Assembly (NCBI RefSeq): GCF_031119335.1
Contig: NZ_JAVHXT010000010.1
Coordinates: 1 to 64,000, forward strand
Reading direction: 5' to 3'
DNA from: Pedobacter sp.
Lineage (GTDB): Bacteria > Bacteroidota > Bacteroidia > Sphingobacteriales > Sphingobacteriaceae
DNA length: 64,000 bases
A program made the translations under genes and the position numbers. The notes beneath the pieces were generated by a model. It had not been told where the DNA came from and searched no databases. It saw only the letters and a list, made by a program, of their open reading frames with translations. Of this stretch, positions 33,547 to 44,924 are shown piece after piece (position 1 is the stretch's first letter; each line of letters starts with the position of its first letter).

Positions 33547-35979
33547 CTATTTTTTTGAAATTTTATAACGAGAGATTATTTTTCCGCCTTTGTCGTCAGG
33601 AGATTGCATAAAGAATAGGTCATATAATTTGCCTTCTGCCCATGTGTCAATCATATTGTCGTAGAATGGACTGCCAGGATTTCCCGATTGCCCGCCCGGA
33701 TAAACGCCATGACCTTTTGGAGTTTTGCCTAATTCAACTACCATTCTCCAAGAAGGACCATTGCTTTCTGATAAGGCATTTACAGTACTTTTTGAGCCGC
33801 CAATCAGCATTTTTTTAGAACCAAAGCCTGGAATTTTAGCTAGGTGTGGAACGTTAGAGTTTTTGAAATTTCCCCATTGCCATTCTTCGCCAATTGGCCC
33901 GTATTTTCGTTCTAAACTGTCACAAGCATATTTAAAAGAAGAGTTCACTAAATCTGCTAGCGTTTCTTTTTTTGATGTCTTTACATTATTGAACCATTTC
34001 GAGTTAGGGTCTTTCTGGATCAGTTCAATGGTACGATCTCTTGAAGGATAGCGCATTGGAACGTTTTTGTCACCAAAATCATCTTCCCATATTTCAGTCG
34101 ATAGGCGTTTTGTCCAAAGGTCGAAAACACTTGCAGCAATTGATTTGGCATCAAAATACTTATTCCACTTTGTGACTAAATTATACGACTCTTTTTGTGT
34201 AGCGTTTAATTCTGCATTGTTTACCAAAGGCAAGATATAAGGCATCAGGTTTTCGGCCATAATGCTGTACGAATCCATTTGCAAGTTACGCATACTATCT
34301 GCAGTAATGTTTTTCATTGCAGTCAGTCTATCATTAATTCGCTTTCCTCGCTCATACGGAGAAAATTCCCAATTAATGTAATAAGGATAAGTAGGATCTG
34401 TAGAAGATTGGTTGGCAGAACTTACAAAGTTACGTGGTGGATTTTTAACCGTTGGATTTTGCGATGCCGGTATCCATCCTTGCCAATCGTTACTAGGATC
34501 GGTTCCATCTAAAATAAATTTACCTTGATTTTTCCATTTTAAAGGAAACTTGCCATTGGGCGTAATTGCGATATCGTTATCTACACTAGCGAAAATGAAG
34601 TTCTGCGCAGGAGCAGTAAAGTGGGGCAAAGCTTTACGATAATCGTCATAGTTTTTTCCACGGTTCATCAAGTAGAATGTTTTTAGTTCATTCGATTTTT
34701 CGTGAGCTATCCAGCGTAAAGCACTACCCGTTGGAACATTGTTTGCCCTTCCATAGTTAGGCTTTTGGAAGTAAACTATGGGGCCGTGGTGTGTGTATAG
34801 CACAGTATCTACAATATCTTTTGCACCTTTAATTTTTATGGTTTCGTATCTAGGTTTGGTTGCATTCCATTTGTTGTTGTACCAATATTCTTGATGTTTG
34901 TTGTCTTTAAATTTAATCTGATAAAAGTCTAAAACATCTGCAGCCACATTGGTAACGCCCCAAGCTATATTTTGGTTAAAACCGATAATTACTCCTGGTG
35001 CCCCTGGAAGTGAGACACCATACGTATTAATGCCTGGCGCATGCAACTGAATTTGGTACCATATAGAAGGTAGCGTCAAATCTAAATGCGGGTCGTTAGC
35101 CAAAACTGGAAATCCGGAAGCTGTTTTAATGCCCGAAACTGCCCAATTGTTACTGCCAATGCCTTCTACTTTTTGTTTGGTGGCAATATTGGTGCTCATC
35201 ATCTCGGTAAAAGATTTGGGCGTAGCCGGAATTGGAAGTGGTTTAAAATCCCACTTTGTGCCAACAGGAATAATAGGATCTTCTTTAAAAGGATAATCTG
35301 GAAATAGATCTTTGGTGATTTCTGGTCCGTATTTGTTAAGGATGTTAGTCATGTAGAACTCGTCAGACCCCATTGCCAATACAGCCGACATTTGCTTAAG
35401 AAGTAGTGCACATTTTACTGGCGACCATTGTTCAGGTTTAAAGTCTAATAATTTATATTCTACAGGCAGCTTACGCTTATCTAGAGATTTGATGTAGTCG
35501 TTAATGCCTGCGGTATATGCCAATAACATCTCCCTAGATTCTGGGTCTGCCATCATTCCTTCTAGTGAATTTTCGGCGCCGTACATCATTCCCATTCTAC
35601 GTTGATACTTATCTACTTCAATCGCTTTTTCACCTACTACTTCAGAAATTCTTCCGGCAGCAAAACGGGTTTGAAAATCCATTTGCCAAAGGCGATGCAT
35701 AGCGGTAACGTAACCTTGCGCATAATAAAGATCATGATCGTTTTGCGCAAAAACGTGGGGTATCATACGATCATCAAAAGCAATTTCAATTTTATCTTTA
35801 GCGTTTTTTAATATTAGTTTTTTGTTCTTTTTCGGCGATATACTTTCCGCATTCTGCCAAAATCCAGTAAATGGATTTAAAAACTTTAAGAGCGGAGGAA
35901 GATCGCCAAACTTAGTATTTAACGCATATCCCAAAATTATTGGAATTATGATGCAAATCAATGCTTTAGCTCTGTTCAT
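33547..35979 (-). CDS. Penicillin acylase-family amidohydrolase
   Basis: Exported Ntn hydrolase of the penicillin G acylase/acyl-homoserine-lactone acylase family (PF01804), which cleaves amide-linked acyl groups. A signal anchor lies at residues 4-22. An alpha-chain region (ISEVVGEKAIEVDKYQRRM) precedes the autoproteolytic site G-Ser276 in GSNNWAVSGIKT, where the new N-terminal Ser becomes the nucleophile. NDPHLDLTLPSIWYQ and APGVIIGFNQNIAWGVTN follow as expected. The length of 810 is usual. It is the first gene of an operon with a small membrane protein and the LuxE-like gene. Substrate unknown: beta-lactams, N-acyl homoserine lactones or N-acyl amino acids are all possible. Confidence 0.9.
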   Translation of the reverse strand: MNRAKALICIIIPIILGYALNTKFGDLPPLLKFLNPFTGFWQNAESISPKKNKKLILKNAKDKIEIAFDDRMIPHVFAQNDHDLYYAQGYVTAMHRLWQMDFQTRFAAGRISEVVGEKAIEVDKYQRRMGMMYGAENSLEGMMADPESREMLLAYTAGINDYIKSLDKRKLPVEYKLLDFKPEQWSPVKCALLLKQMSAVLAMGSDEFYMTNILNKYGPEITKDLFPDYPFKEDPIIPVGTKWDFKPLPIPATPKSFTEMMSTNIATKQKVEGIGSNNWAVSGIKTASGFPVLANDPHLDLTLPSIWYQIQLHAPGINTYGVSLPGAPGVIIGFNQNIAWGVTNVAADVLDFYQIKFKDNKHQEYWYNNKWNATKPRYETIKIKGAKDIVDTVLYTHHGPIVYFQKPNYGRANNVPTGSALRWIAHEKSNELKTFYLMNRGKNYDDYRKALPHFTAPAQNFIFASVDNDIAITPNGKFPLKWKNQGKFILDGTDPSNDWQGWIPASQNPTVKNPPRNFVSSANQSSTDPTYPYYINWEFSPYERGKRINDRLTAMKNITADSMRNLQMDSYSIMAENLMPYILPLVNNAELNATQKESYNLVTKWNKYFDAKSIAASVFDLWTKRLSTEIWEDDFGDKNVPMRYPSRDRTIELIQKDPNSKWFNNVKTSKKETLADLVNSSFKYACDSLERKYGPIGEEWQWGNFKNSNVPHLAKIPGFGSKKMLIGGSKSTVNALSESNGPSWRMVVELGKTPKGHGVYPGGQSGNPGSPFYDNMIDTWAEGKLYDLFFMQSPDDKGGKIISRYKISKK

Positions 35980-36009
35980 TTGGTAAAGGTTCTTTTTGGT
36001 TTTGTTCTC

Positions 36010-36022
36010 TGATGTGACATCA
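36010..36022. promoter_or_regulatory. Possible operator TGATGTGACATCA
   Basis: A 6+1+6 palindrome in the divergent spacer between penicillin acylase and the TonB receptor. It lies 31 bp upstream of the acylase start, where a regulator could act. No other copy was seen. Confidence 0.25.
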
Positions 36023-36171
36023 AAAGTAAGCAGCCAATTTAATTATAAATAACTAGTAAGCTAAATCTAATTTATTTTTCCTTAAAATGCTATGCTTGCA
36101 TAAAATTTAATTTGTAAGTTTTAAAAAATGTATTAAGTTTATGTTATAAACAAATATAAACTACTCAACGT

Positions 36172-39054
36172 ATGAACAAAATTTTTACTAAAGTCATTCT
36201 TGTGCTTGGTGTTTTGCTGTGGACCGGGTTCGCGGCAATTGCGCAAAGTATTGTGGTTAGTGGTACAGTTACCGATAAACTAACCAAAGAACCGATTCCA
36301 GGGGTAAGTGTTACAGTGAAAGGGAAAACGGTAGGTTCTTCTACCGACCAGAATGGTAGGTTCTCATTTACTACAACCGAAAAACCTCCCTTTACCTTAT
36401 CTGTAACGTTTGTAGGTTTTAATACGGTAGAAAGACAAGTTACGGGCACAGCCACAGGTTTAAACTTCGAGTTAGAGTCTGGTGCAATACTTGGTCAGGA
36501 AGTGGTGGTTTCTGCTTCTAGAACGCCAGAGCGTATCTTAGAATCTCCGGTAACCATTGAGCGTATGGGACAAGCGCAGATTAAAGAAGCAGCAGCTCCG
36601 TCATTCTACGATGCGATCCAAAACATCAAAGGGGTGGAGATGAGTACGCAAAGTTTAACATTCAGATCTTACAATACACGTGGTTTTAATGCTAATGGTA
36701 ACACTCGTTTCAATCAGTTAATTGATGGGATGGACAACCAAGCACCAGGCCTAAACTTCTCTGTTGGTAACATTGTAGGTATTACAGAGTTAGATGTTGA
36801 TAATGTAGAGTTATTGCCAGGCGCTTCATCAGCATTATATGGTGCAGGTGGTATCAGCGGTACTTTATTAATGACCTCTAAAGACCCGTTTAAATATCAA
36901 GGTGTGAGTTTTCAAATGAAAACAGGTTTAAACCACGTGAATGATGCTAATACATCTGCGCAAGAGTTTAAACAATTTGATATGCGCATGGCAAAATCTT
37001 GGAATAATAAGTTTGGTGCCAAGTTCGCTTTCTCTTTCTTGCAAGCTACAGATTGGTTTGGTACAAATCAATCTAACTTTGATAGAGCGGCTAATATGCC
37101 AAAGGCAGGCACGCGTCAGTCAGATCCAAATTATGATGGGGTGAATGTTTATGGTGATGAAGTTAGTCAAAATATGAGAGCGGTAGCTAATTCTGTTTTA
37201 AATGCAGGAACCTCGAGTTACGTTAAAGCTGCACTTGGAATTCCAGGTACTACAATGCCTACTGAAGCTCAAATTACTGCTTTCAAATCAGATGCTACAC
37301 GTTTAGGTATGCTTAATACGTTTTTGGCGACAAATGCTAATACCCGTGCGTTTTATGCAGGAGTTAATACTCCAGCGTTAAATGCAGCTCTTAACCAAAA
37401 TGTTTCTAGAACTGGTTATGACGAAATTAATTTAGTGGACTATGATACAAAGTCTCTGAAAATGTCTGGTGGGCTATATTATAATTTAAGTAATACTGTT
37501 CAATTATCTGCAATGGCAAATTGGGGAACAGGAACATCAGTTTATACAGGTTCTGACCGTTATTCATTGCGTAATTTCAATATTGGATTATATAAATTGG
37601 AATTGAAAGGCGAAGATTTTTACATTAGAGGTTATACTACTCAAGAACGTTCTGGAGACTCTTATATTTCTTCTATTTTGGGAAGTTATGTGAATGAGAA
37701 AACGAAAGCTTCAACTGCTTGGTTTCCTCAATACGTTGGAAATTACATAGGAGCATTGGCTGGGGGCGCTGATAATGCTGCAGCACATCAGGCGGCTCGT
37801 AATGTAGCTGATGCAAACAGAGTTCAGCCTGGAACACCTCAGTTTGAAACTTATGCTAGTCAAATTAAAAATACCTACATCAGCCAAACAAATATGAATA
37901 CTGGCGTTTATGGTGCAAAATTCAACGATAAATCAAACCTTTATCATTATGAAGGTATGTATAACTTCTCTAGATTATTTAATAATGCTGTAGAGTTTCA
38001 GGTTGGTGCTTCGGCTCGTAGATTTGATTTAAACTCTGGCGGTACAATTTTCGATGATTTAAACCAAGAAATTGATATTGATGAATATGCAGCTTTTGGC
38101 CAATTAGGCAAAAAGTTTGGAGAGTCATTTAAAGTAACTGTTGCAGGCCGTTTTGATAAAAGCCAAAACTTCGAAGGTCGTTTTACGCCGCGTATAACTG
38201 GAGTTTGGACTGTTGCTAAAAATTCAAATATTCGTGCTTCTTTCCAAACAGGTTTCCGTAACCCTACTACGCAAAATCAATATATCGATTTATCAGTAGG
38301 TGGTGGTAGTCAGCGTTTAATTGGGGGGCTTCCGTCATTTTTAAATAAATACAATTTGTTAACCAACAGACCTTTTACCGAAGCTAGTTACCGACAAGCA
38401 GTTGCTGGTACTGGTCCTTTAGTACAATATACTTTCGATCCAGCAGGTGTACGTCCAGAAAGTGTTAAAGCTTACGAGCTAGGTTATAAAGGTCTTCTTG
38501 GATCAAACTTCTTAATAGATGTATATGGTTTCTACAATGAGTATAAAGACTTTATTACGGGCGTAAATGTTTACCAAAATCAAGGTACAGCTACAAGTCC
38601 TACTTTTGTTAAATTTGGCGTGCCTGTAAATGCTGCTGGCAAAGTTAATACTTACGGAGGTGCCTTTGGTTTAGACTATGTTAGAGGTAAATACACTTTC
38701 TCAGGTAATGTATCTTATAATAAAATTGGAGATCTACCAGCAGATTACAACAACGATTTCAACACACCAGAAATTCGTTACAACTTAGGTTTAAGCAACC
38801 GCGAAGTTTTCAAAAACGTAGGTTTCAATGTTAACTATCGTTGGCAAGATAGATTTACTTGGTTTTCATCATTTGCAGGTGGCGAAGTACCAGCATTTGG
38901 AACTGTAGATGCACAAGTGAATTTGAAAATGCCTTCAGTTAATTCAGTAATTAAAATTGGTGGTTCAAATATCTTAAACAAATATTACATCACTTCTTAT
39001 GGTAACCCAGAAGTAGGTGCAATGTATTATGTTTCATTGGCGTTTAACCCATAA
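36172..39054 (+). CDS. TonB-dependent outer-membrane receptor with carboxypeptidase-regulatory-like domain
   Basis: Outer-membrane active transporter for large ligands, powered by TonB. A signal peptide (1-24, ending AAIAQ) precedes a CarboxypepD_reg-like domain (about 25-105, VVSGTVTDKLTKEPIPGVSV). The plug domain runs about 115-235 (ASRTPERILESPVTIERM, FRSYNTRGFN, VELLPGASSALYGAGG). The rest is a beta-barrel ending YYVSLAFNP, with NIRASFQTGFRNPTTQNQ in the conserved region. No SusD partner follows, so it is not a SusCD glycan uptake pair. The ligand is unknown. Expression may depend on the AT-rich 192-bp spacer upstream. A strong terminator follows. Confidence 0.9.
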   Translation: MNKIFTKVILVLGVLLWTGFAAIAQSIVVSGTVTDKLTKEPIPGVSVTVKGKTVGSSTDQNGRFSFTTTEKPPFTLSVTFVGFNTVERQVTGTATGLNFELESGAILGQEVVVSASRTPERILESPVTIERMGQAQIKEAAAPSFYDAIQNIKGVEMSTQSLTFRSYNTRGFNANGNTRFNQLIDGMDNQAPGLNFSVGNIVGITELDVDNVELLPGASSALYGAGGISGTLLMTSKDPFKYQGVSFQMKTGLNHVNDANTSAQEFKQFDMRMAKSWNNKFGAKFAFSFLQATDWFGTNQSNFDRAANMPKAGTRQSDPNYDGVNVYGDEVSQNMRAVANSVLNAGTSSYVKAALGIPGTTMPTEAQITAFKSDATRLGMLNTFLATNANTRAFYAGVNTPALNAALNQNVSRTGYDEINLVDYDTKSLKMSGGLYYNLSNTVQLSAMANWGTGTSVYTGSDRYSLRNFNIGLYKLELKGEDFYIRGYTTQERSGDSYISSILGSYVNEKTKASTAWFPQYVGNYIGALAGGADNAAAHQAARNVADANRVQPGTPQFETYASQIKNTYISQTNMNTGVYGAKFNDKSNLYHYEGMYNFSRLFNNAVEFQVGASARRFDLNSGGTIFDDLNQEIDIDEYAAFGQLGKKFGESFKVTVAGRFDKSQNFEGRFTPRITGVWTVAKNSNIRASFQTGFRNPTTQNQYIDLSVGGGSQRLIGGLPSFLNKYNLLTNRPFTEASYRQAVAGTGPLVQYTFDPAGVRPESVKAYELGYKGLLGSNFLIDVYGFYNEYKDFITGVNVYQNQGTATSPTFVKFGVPVNAAGKVNTYGGAFGLDYVRGKYTFSGNVSYNKIGDLPADYNNDFNTPEIRYNLGLSNREVFKNVGFNVNYRWQDRFTWFSSFAGGEVPAFGTVDAQVNLKMPSVNSVIKIGGSNILNKYYITSYGNPEVGAMYYVSLAFNP

Positions 39055-39058
39055 GGCA

Positions 39059-39091
39059 AACTTTGTCAATCTTTTGAAGATTGACAAAGTT
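39059..39091. repeat. AACTTTGTCAATCTT hairpin, copy 1
   Basis: Perfect 15-bp arms at 39059-39073 and 39077-39091 with a TTG loop, five bases after the receptor's stop codon. The same arm sequence recurs at 41223-41266. Confidence 0.7.
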
Positions 39092-39098
39092 CATTCAG

Positions 39099-39133
39099 CG
39101 CAAAAGCCCCGAGAAAATCTCGGGGCTTTTGCG
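39099..39133 (+). terminator. Strong bidirectional terminator
   Basis: Arms 39099-39113 (CGCAAAAGCCCCGAG) and 39119-39133 are perfect complements around AAAAT and include runs of A and T on either side. It can end the receptor transcript and, in the other direction, the ABC-F transcript. Confidence 0.85.
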
Positions 39134-39145
39134 TTTGTTAGTGTT

Positions 39146-39254
39146 CGTCATTTCGACAACGTTAGGAGGAGAAATCCCTGTGTTTATTAGCAGAAACCGA
39201 TAGGCTGTGCTACTATGTAACAGATTTCTCAGTCGTACCTCCTTCGAAATGACG
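39146..39254. repeat. CGTCATTTCG MITE-like element (long form)
   Basis: CGTCATTTCGACAAC with GAGAAATCCC at one end and AGATTTCTCAG with CGAAATGACG at the other mark a member of the same family as 41070-41147. It lies between two convergent genes. The 109-bp length and inner mismatches show it is an older copy. Confidence 0.75.
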
Positions 39255-39273
39255 CAAAGTTTAAAGCTATAAA

Positions 39274-41147
<1,874 letters not shown>

Positions 41148-41222
41148 TAACAAAAAGGATTGGGTTTGAATAACAAAGGCATTGCAACAATCGCAGGACT
41201 TTGGGCTGTGCTAAACTGCCGT

Positions 41223-41266
41223 AACTTTGTCAATCTTCTAAACATTTCAAATTAAGATTGACAAAG
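41223..41266. repeat. AACTTTGTCAATCTT hairpin, copy 2
   Basis: The arms 41223-41237 and 41254-41266 match the hairpin at 39059-39091, here with a longer loop. It touches the stop codon of the EcsC gene (minus strand), so it may terminate that transcript. Confidence 0.65.
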
Positions 41267-41267
41267 G

Positions 41268-41990
41268 TTAGTCGCCAAGCATCCTCATTCTGTAACACAT
41301 CATTGCGGTTTTACCCAACTTTTTAATTAAGTGGTAATTGGCCACCGCACCAACTGCAGCACCCACAACGGGAAGTAATTGGGCTAGTTTCGCTAAATCA
41401 ATGTAGTCGCGGTATTCTTGCTGAAATGTCTGCCAGTCGAAACCATCTCCGCTTTCTGGAAGTAAAAAGAGCTTGTCTTCCCAATTCTCCATTTGTGCCA
41501 ATACTTTCTGACTGCCCGCTTGGCTAGAAAACGCCATTTGAAAAATATGCAGGATGTACAATCGTTCTCGGAAATCACTAGTGTCGAAACCGTAAAGTGC
41601 AGCAACTTCATAAAGTAGCTTGATCTTAATGGCAATTAATATTGGGAAATCTGCCATACTCATTAAAAAGCCTCCCGCACCGGTAATGCCACCTTCGGCT
41701 GCGCCAGTTTTACAATAGCTGTCAATTTTTGATTTCACTAAAGCTTCTCTATGGATCAAACTCATTTCTTCAGGCGGCATATTAGAACTGGTAATTTCTG
41801 AACCAAATAACACCGCTTTAACCATCTGCTTAATAGTTACGGTAATTGCCTTATGTACTTTCTGCGGAATGTAACTGTTAATTTTCCCCTGAACCTTTGT
41901 CGCAATATTTCCCATGAGCGATGGTTTTTTCATCACTTCTAGTTTCCAAAATTGGAGTTCTAGTTCTATTTGCTGTTGGTAGTTTTGCAT
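41268..41990 (-). CDS. EcsC-family protein
   Basis: A 240-residue protein of the EcsC family (PF12787), named for a protein encoded with an ABC transporter in Bacillus. Typical segments are KVQGKINSYIPQKVHKAITV, GGITGAGGFLMSMADFPILI (about 105-124) and LLYEVAALYGFD. Two to three moderately hydrophobic helices suggest peripheral or membrane association. The molecular function is not established. A single gene, separated by 135 bp from the yfhO-like gene, whose own terminator precedes it. Confidence 0.8.
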   Translation of the reverse strand: MQNYQQQIELELQFWKLEVMKKPSLMGNIATKVQGKINSYIPQKVHKAITVTIKQMVKAVLFGSEITSSNMPPEEMSLIHREALVKSKIDSYCKTGAAEGGITGAGGFLMSMADFPILIAIKIKLLYEVAALYGFDTSDFRERLYILHIFQMAFSSQAGSQKVLAQMENWEDKLFLLPESGDGFDWQTFQQEYRDYIDLAKLAQLLPVVGAAVGAVANYHLIKKLGKTAMMCYRMRMLGD

Positions 41991-42072
41991 GGCTGTTGGA
42001 TTAACAACATCTTAGAGCAACAAAAGTTGACTGATGTTACACTTCGGAGGATAAATAAGAAACGTTGTTGCA

Positions 42073-42107
42073 CAAAAAAGCCCTCCGATTTTTTTATCAG
42101 AGGGCTT
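42073..42107 (-). terminator. Rho-independent terminator of the yfhO-like gene
   Basis: Read on the minus strand: AAGCCCTCTGAT, an A-rich loop, ATCGGAGGGCTT, then TTTTTTG. The GC-rich stem and U-run, 20-50 bp after the stop codon, are canonical. Confidence 0.9.
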
Positions 42108-42125
42108 CTAGTTATATGTCGCTTT

Positions 42126-44624
42126 TTAAGCTGCTTTTTTCTTCTTGGTTTCGCTGTAACCTGCAAAGCCTAAGCAAAGTAAAAGGAGGATAGTTCCCGC
42201 TAACGAAATTTTCTCGCCTGTATAATAAGACTTAGGCTCAAATTTAAATTCAACTTTATGGTTTCCGGCAGGTAATTGAGCGGCTCTTAATACATAGTCA
42301 GCTCTGAAATAAGGCTTTTGCTCGCCATCGATGTACATATTCCAGCCTTTATCGTAGTAAACTTCAGAAAATACTGCAATTACATCTCTAGGTGCACTGT
42401 AGCTATATTCCATGTGATCTGGGTGGTATTTCTCTAACTTGATAAATGCCGTTGGATCTGCACCCAAACGGGTTGTGTCTAATAATTTTTTGTACTGCTC
42501 ATCAACAATAGCTTCCTGCTTTGGATCGAAACTGCTGATCGCTTTCATTTCTTCATCAGAATTTTTAACGAACTGCACGCTCTTCACAATCCAAGCATTA
42601 CCTAAAGCAGTAGCATTTCTATTCATTTTGTACGAACCATTTTGAGGATCTTGAGTAATAAAGTATCTCGTGTTCAGCATGTCCAACACATCTTGGTTTA
42701 CACTCTTAGAGAATTGATGCTGAATTAACTCATCGTACCTCTTCAGTTTTGCTGCGTGATACCCCCCAATAGTTTTGTGAAAAGTAGAAATACTAGCATC
42801 ACTAAATGTGTTCACGGTTTGATCGTAAACTCTGTAGTGAGGGTCTTTATCGCTCGAAATCAAATTATCGATATCCCTAGGTTGGAAATAATTTGCCAAG
42901 GTAGATTTGCTTTCAAAATTATCTTTGTTCAGGTATTTGCGGTCTACTTGCCACATATCAATTAAAACAGCAACAGCTAATAATCCGAAAGCTAGATTTG
43001 CATTCAATTTTTTAGTAATGAAAGCCCAAACAATACCGTAACCAATTGCGATAAACAAAAATGCTCGGAAAGCATCTGCACGGGCAATAGCCGCACGATC
43101 TTCAATCAATGCATTCATCAGCTTCTGTGCTGCACCTGCATTATTCTGTAGTGCTTGTGTTAAAGCTTGTAAAATTTCGGCGTGGTTATTTGTTTTAAAG
43201 CTGAAGAATAGGGTAGGAGCAATGGCAACAATTAATGCAAAACCACCAGTTATACCCGCCGACCAAGTCAGTTTTTTAACTAATTCTTTTTGTTCAAGTT
43301 TACCTTCTTGTGCTTCTTTCAAAGCTAAGAATGCTAAAATTGGCACCATTAAACCAACTACTGCTAATATAGATTCTACTGCTCTAAATTTGTTGTAAAG
43401 TGGGAAATAATCGTAAAATAAATCAGATACTAGTGGGAAATTTTTACCGAATGAAAGTAAAATGAATAATACGGTTGTCGCTAATATCCACCATTTTAAC
43501 CTGCTACGAACAATGAATAGGCCGAAGATAAATAAGAAACAGGCGATGGCTCCAAAGTAATATCCTCCAGAAGTGCCGGGTTTTTCGCCCCAGTACTCTT
43601 GCATATTAAAACCTTGTGCTAGTTGCTGTATGATTTGCGTGGTTTGACCCGGATCGCCACCAGCAAAATCTGCTGAAACAGCTTTGAATAAATTGCTTTC
43701 CGGTTTTACTAATTCACTTATGCCCGTAGCACCTCCGTATAAGTTAGGAATTAAGAAGGTAAAGCTTTCGCCCACGCCTTGGCTCCAAGCGTAAGCATAA
43801 TCTTTGCTCATACCAGCTTTTTCCTTTGAGCCCGCTTCTGTTGAAGTTAAATTAGATTTTCCTCGGTTAGTTTCTGCTGCATATTCTGAGGTTGTCCATA
43901 ATAAGCTGGCATTAATCATCACCGCAATTACTACCGAGCCTGCTAAATAACCAACCGCTTTACCAAAAGCAGGTAAGGTTTTGTTTTTATAAGCTTGATA
44001 TAGTTCTATCCCTACTAAAATTAACAAAGAGAGGAATAGGTAGTAAGTCATTTGTACGTGATTAGCCCTAATTTCTAATGCTAAAAACATTGCAGTTAAA
44101 CTTGCTCCAAGCAGATACCTGCCTCGCAAAGTCATTAAAATACCTGCAATTATTGGTGCAAAAAAGCCAATAGCTAAAGCTTTATTGCTGTGGCCTGTGG
44201 CAATTAGTACAAAGTTGTAGGTGGTAAAAGCAAATGCTATGGCACCTGCTGCTGCCAGCCAGGGGTTAACCTTTAACGTGATGAATAGAAAATAAGCACC
44301 AACTAGCAATAATAAAACCGTACCAACGGGATTTGGAAGTGCTTTTGTAATTAATGCAATGCCATAAGTTGCACCGTTGTAGGCATATTGTACCCAGATT
44401 TGATAAGCTGGCATGCCGCCAAACATTTGATTTGTCCAAAGTGGCCCTTTGCCATCCTTCTCTTTGTACTCCATGATTTCTTTTTGCATGGCTTTAGATT
44501 GGATCACATCGCTCTGCGCTGGTGCTTTACCTTGCAAAACTGGACTAAAATAGACGAAACAGATAACAACAAATGCTGCTAGAATGGCTAAGTGGATGCC
44601 ATTTTTATTGAACCAATTATTCAT
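42126..44624 (-). CDS. YfhO-family membrane protein
   Basis: A large (832-residue) polytopic membrane protein of the YfhO family (PF09586), related in fold to GT-C glycosyltransferases. In Bacillus, YfhO takes part in lipoteichoic acid glycosylation. About twelve transmembrane segments span residues 10-590, with the first extracytoplasmic loop holding FGGMPAYQIWVQ. A soluble beta-rich C-terminal part follows, with a last transmembrane helix (ISLAGTILLLLCLGFAGY) and a KKKKAA tail. The C-terminal signature is VFSEVYYDKGWNMYIDGE. In Bacteroidota the substrate is unknown; a sugar or lipid-linked sugar transfer to envelope polymers is inferred only from the family. Confidence 0.88.
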   Translation of the reverse strand: MNNWFNKNGIHLAILAAFVVICFVYFSPVLQGKAPAQSDVIQSKAMQKEIMEYKEKDGKGPLWTNQMFGGMPAYQIWVQYAYNGATYGIALITKALPNPVGTVLLLLVGAYFLFITLKVNPWLAAAGAIAFAFTTYNFVLIATGHSNKALAIGFFAPIIAGILMTLRGRYLLGASLTAMFLALEIRANHVQMTYYLFLSLLILVGIELYQAYKNKTLPAFGKAVGYLAGSVVIAVMINASLLWTTSEYAAETNRGKSNLTSTEAGSKEKAGMSKDYAYAWSQGVGESFTFLIPNLYGGATGISELVKPESNLFKAVSADFAGGDPGQTTQIIQQLAQGFNMQEYWGEKPGTSGGYYFGAIACFLFIFGLFIVRSRLKWWILATTVLFILLSFGKNFPLVSDLFYDYFPLYNKFRAVESILAVVGLMVPILAFLALKEAQEGKLEQKELVKKLTWSAGITGGFALIVAIAPTLFFSFKTNNHAEILQALTQALQNNAGAAQKLMNALIEDRAAIARADAFRAFLFIAIGYGIVWAFITKKLNANLAFGLLAVAVLIDMWQVDRKYLNKDNFESKSTLANYFQPRDIDNLISSDKDPHYRVYDQTVNTFSDASISTFHKTIGGYHAAKLKRYDELIQHQFSKSVNQDVLDMLNTRYFITQDPQNGSYKMNRNATALGNAWIVKSVQFVKNSDEEMKAISSFDPKQEAIVDEQYKKLLDTTRLGADPTAFIKLEKYHPDHMEYSYSAPRDVIAVFSEVYYDKGWNMYIDGEQKPYFRADYVLRAAQLPAGNHKVEFKFEPKSYYTGEKISLAGTILLLLCLGFAGYSETKKKKAA

Positions 44625-44924
44625 ATGTGGTTAATGATATTTTTAATTGTTATATGGAATAGCCATGTAGCGTTTGTTGTGTTTTTGGAAACATGGATAT
44701 TTTATATTCATTTTTAACTCAGCCCAAAAATAGAAATTTGAAGCAGATTAAGAAGAAAATTTTGTGAAGGTAGGGTATGTAGTTCGTCATTGCCAGCTTG
44801 ACTGGCAATCGTAATGCTAAAAAAGGTATAAAAAAGTATATCGCTTTACGATTCCCGTTTTCACGGGAATGACGATATCACATTGGTAAGTGCAACCTTG
44901 TAACCTTTCAACATTCCAACCAAC
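44625..44924. other. 300-bp spacer with a composite palindromic element
   Basis: This gap between cdaA and the yfhO-like gene (both minus) contains the element 44785-44874 and an AT-rich stretch next to yfhO where its promoter should lie. No gene is seen. Confidence 0.5.
44785..44874. repeat. CGTCATTGCCAGC...CGGGAATGACG element
   Basis: It starts CGTCATTGCCAGCTTGACTGG and ends GTTTTCACGGGAATGACG. Two short hairpins (ATTGCCAG/CTGGCAAT and ATTCCCG/CGGGAAT) sit at the ends, with ATCGTAA/TTACGAT pairing inside. The outer CGTCAT/ATGACG ends are shared with the main family, but the body is different. A related copy lies at 51568-51643. Confidence 0.65.

Noticed and set aside
39099..39133. Riboswitch or small RNA at the strong hairpin
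   Set aside because: The hairpin is a simple perfect stem between convergent genes and is fully explained as a terminator.
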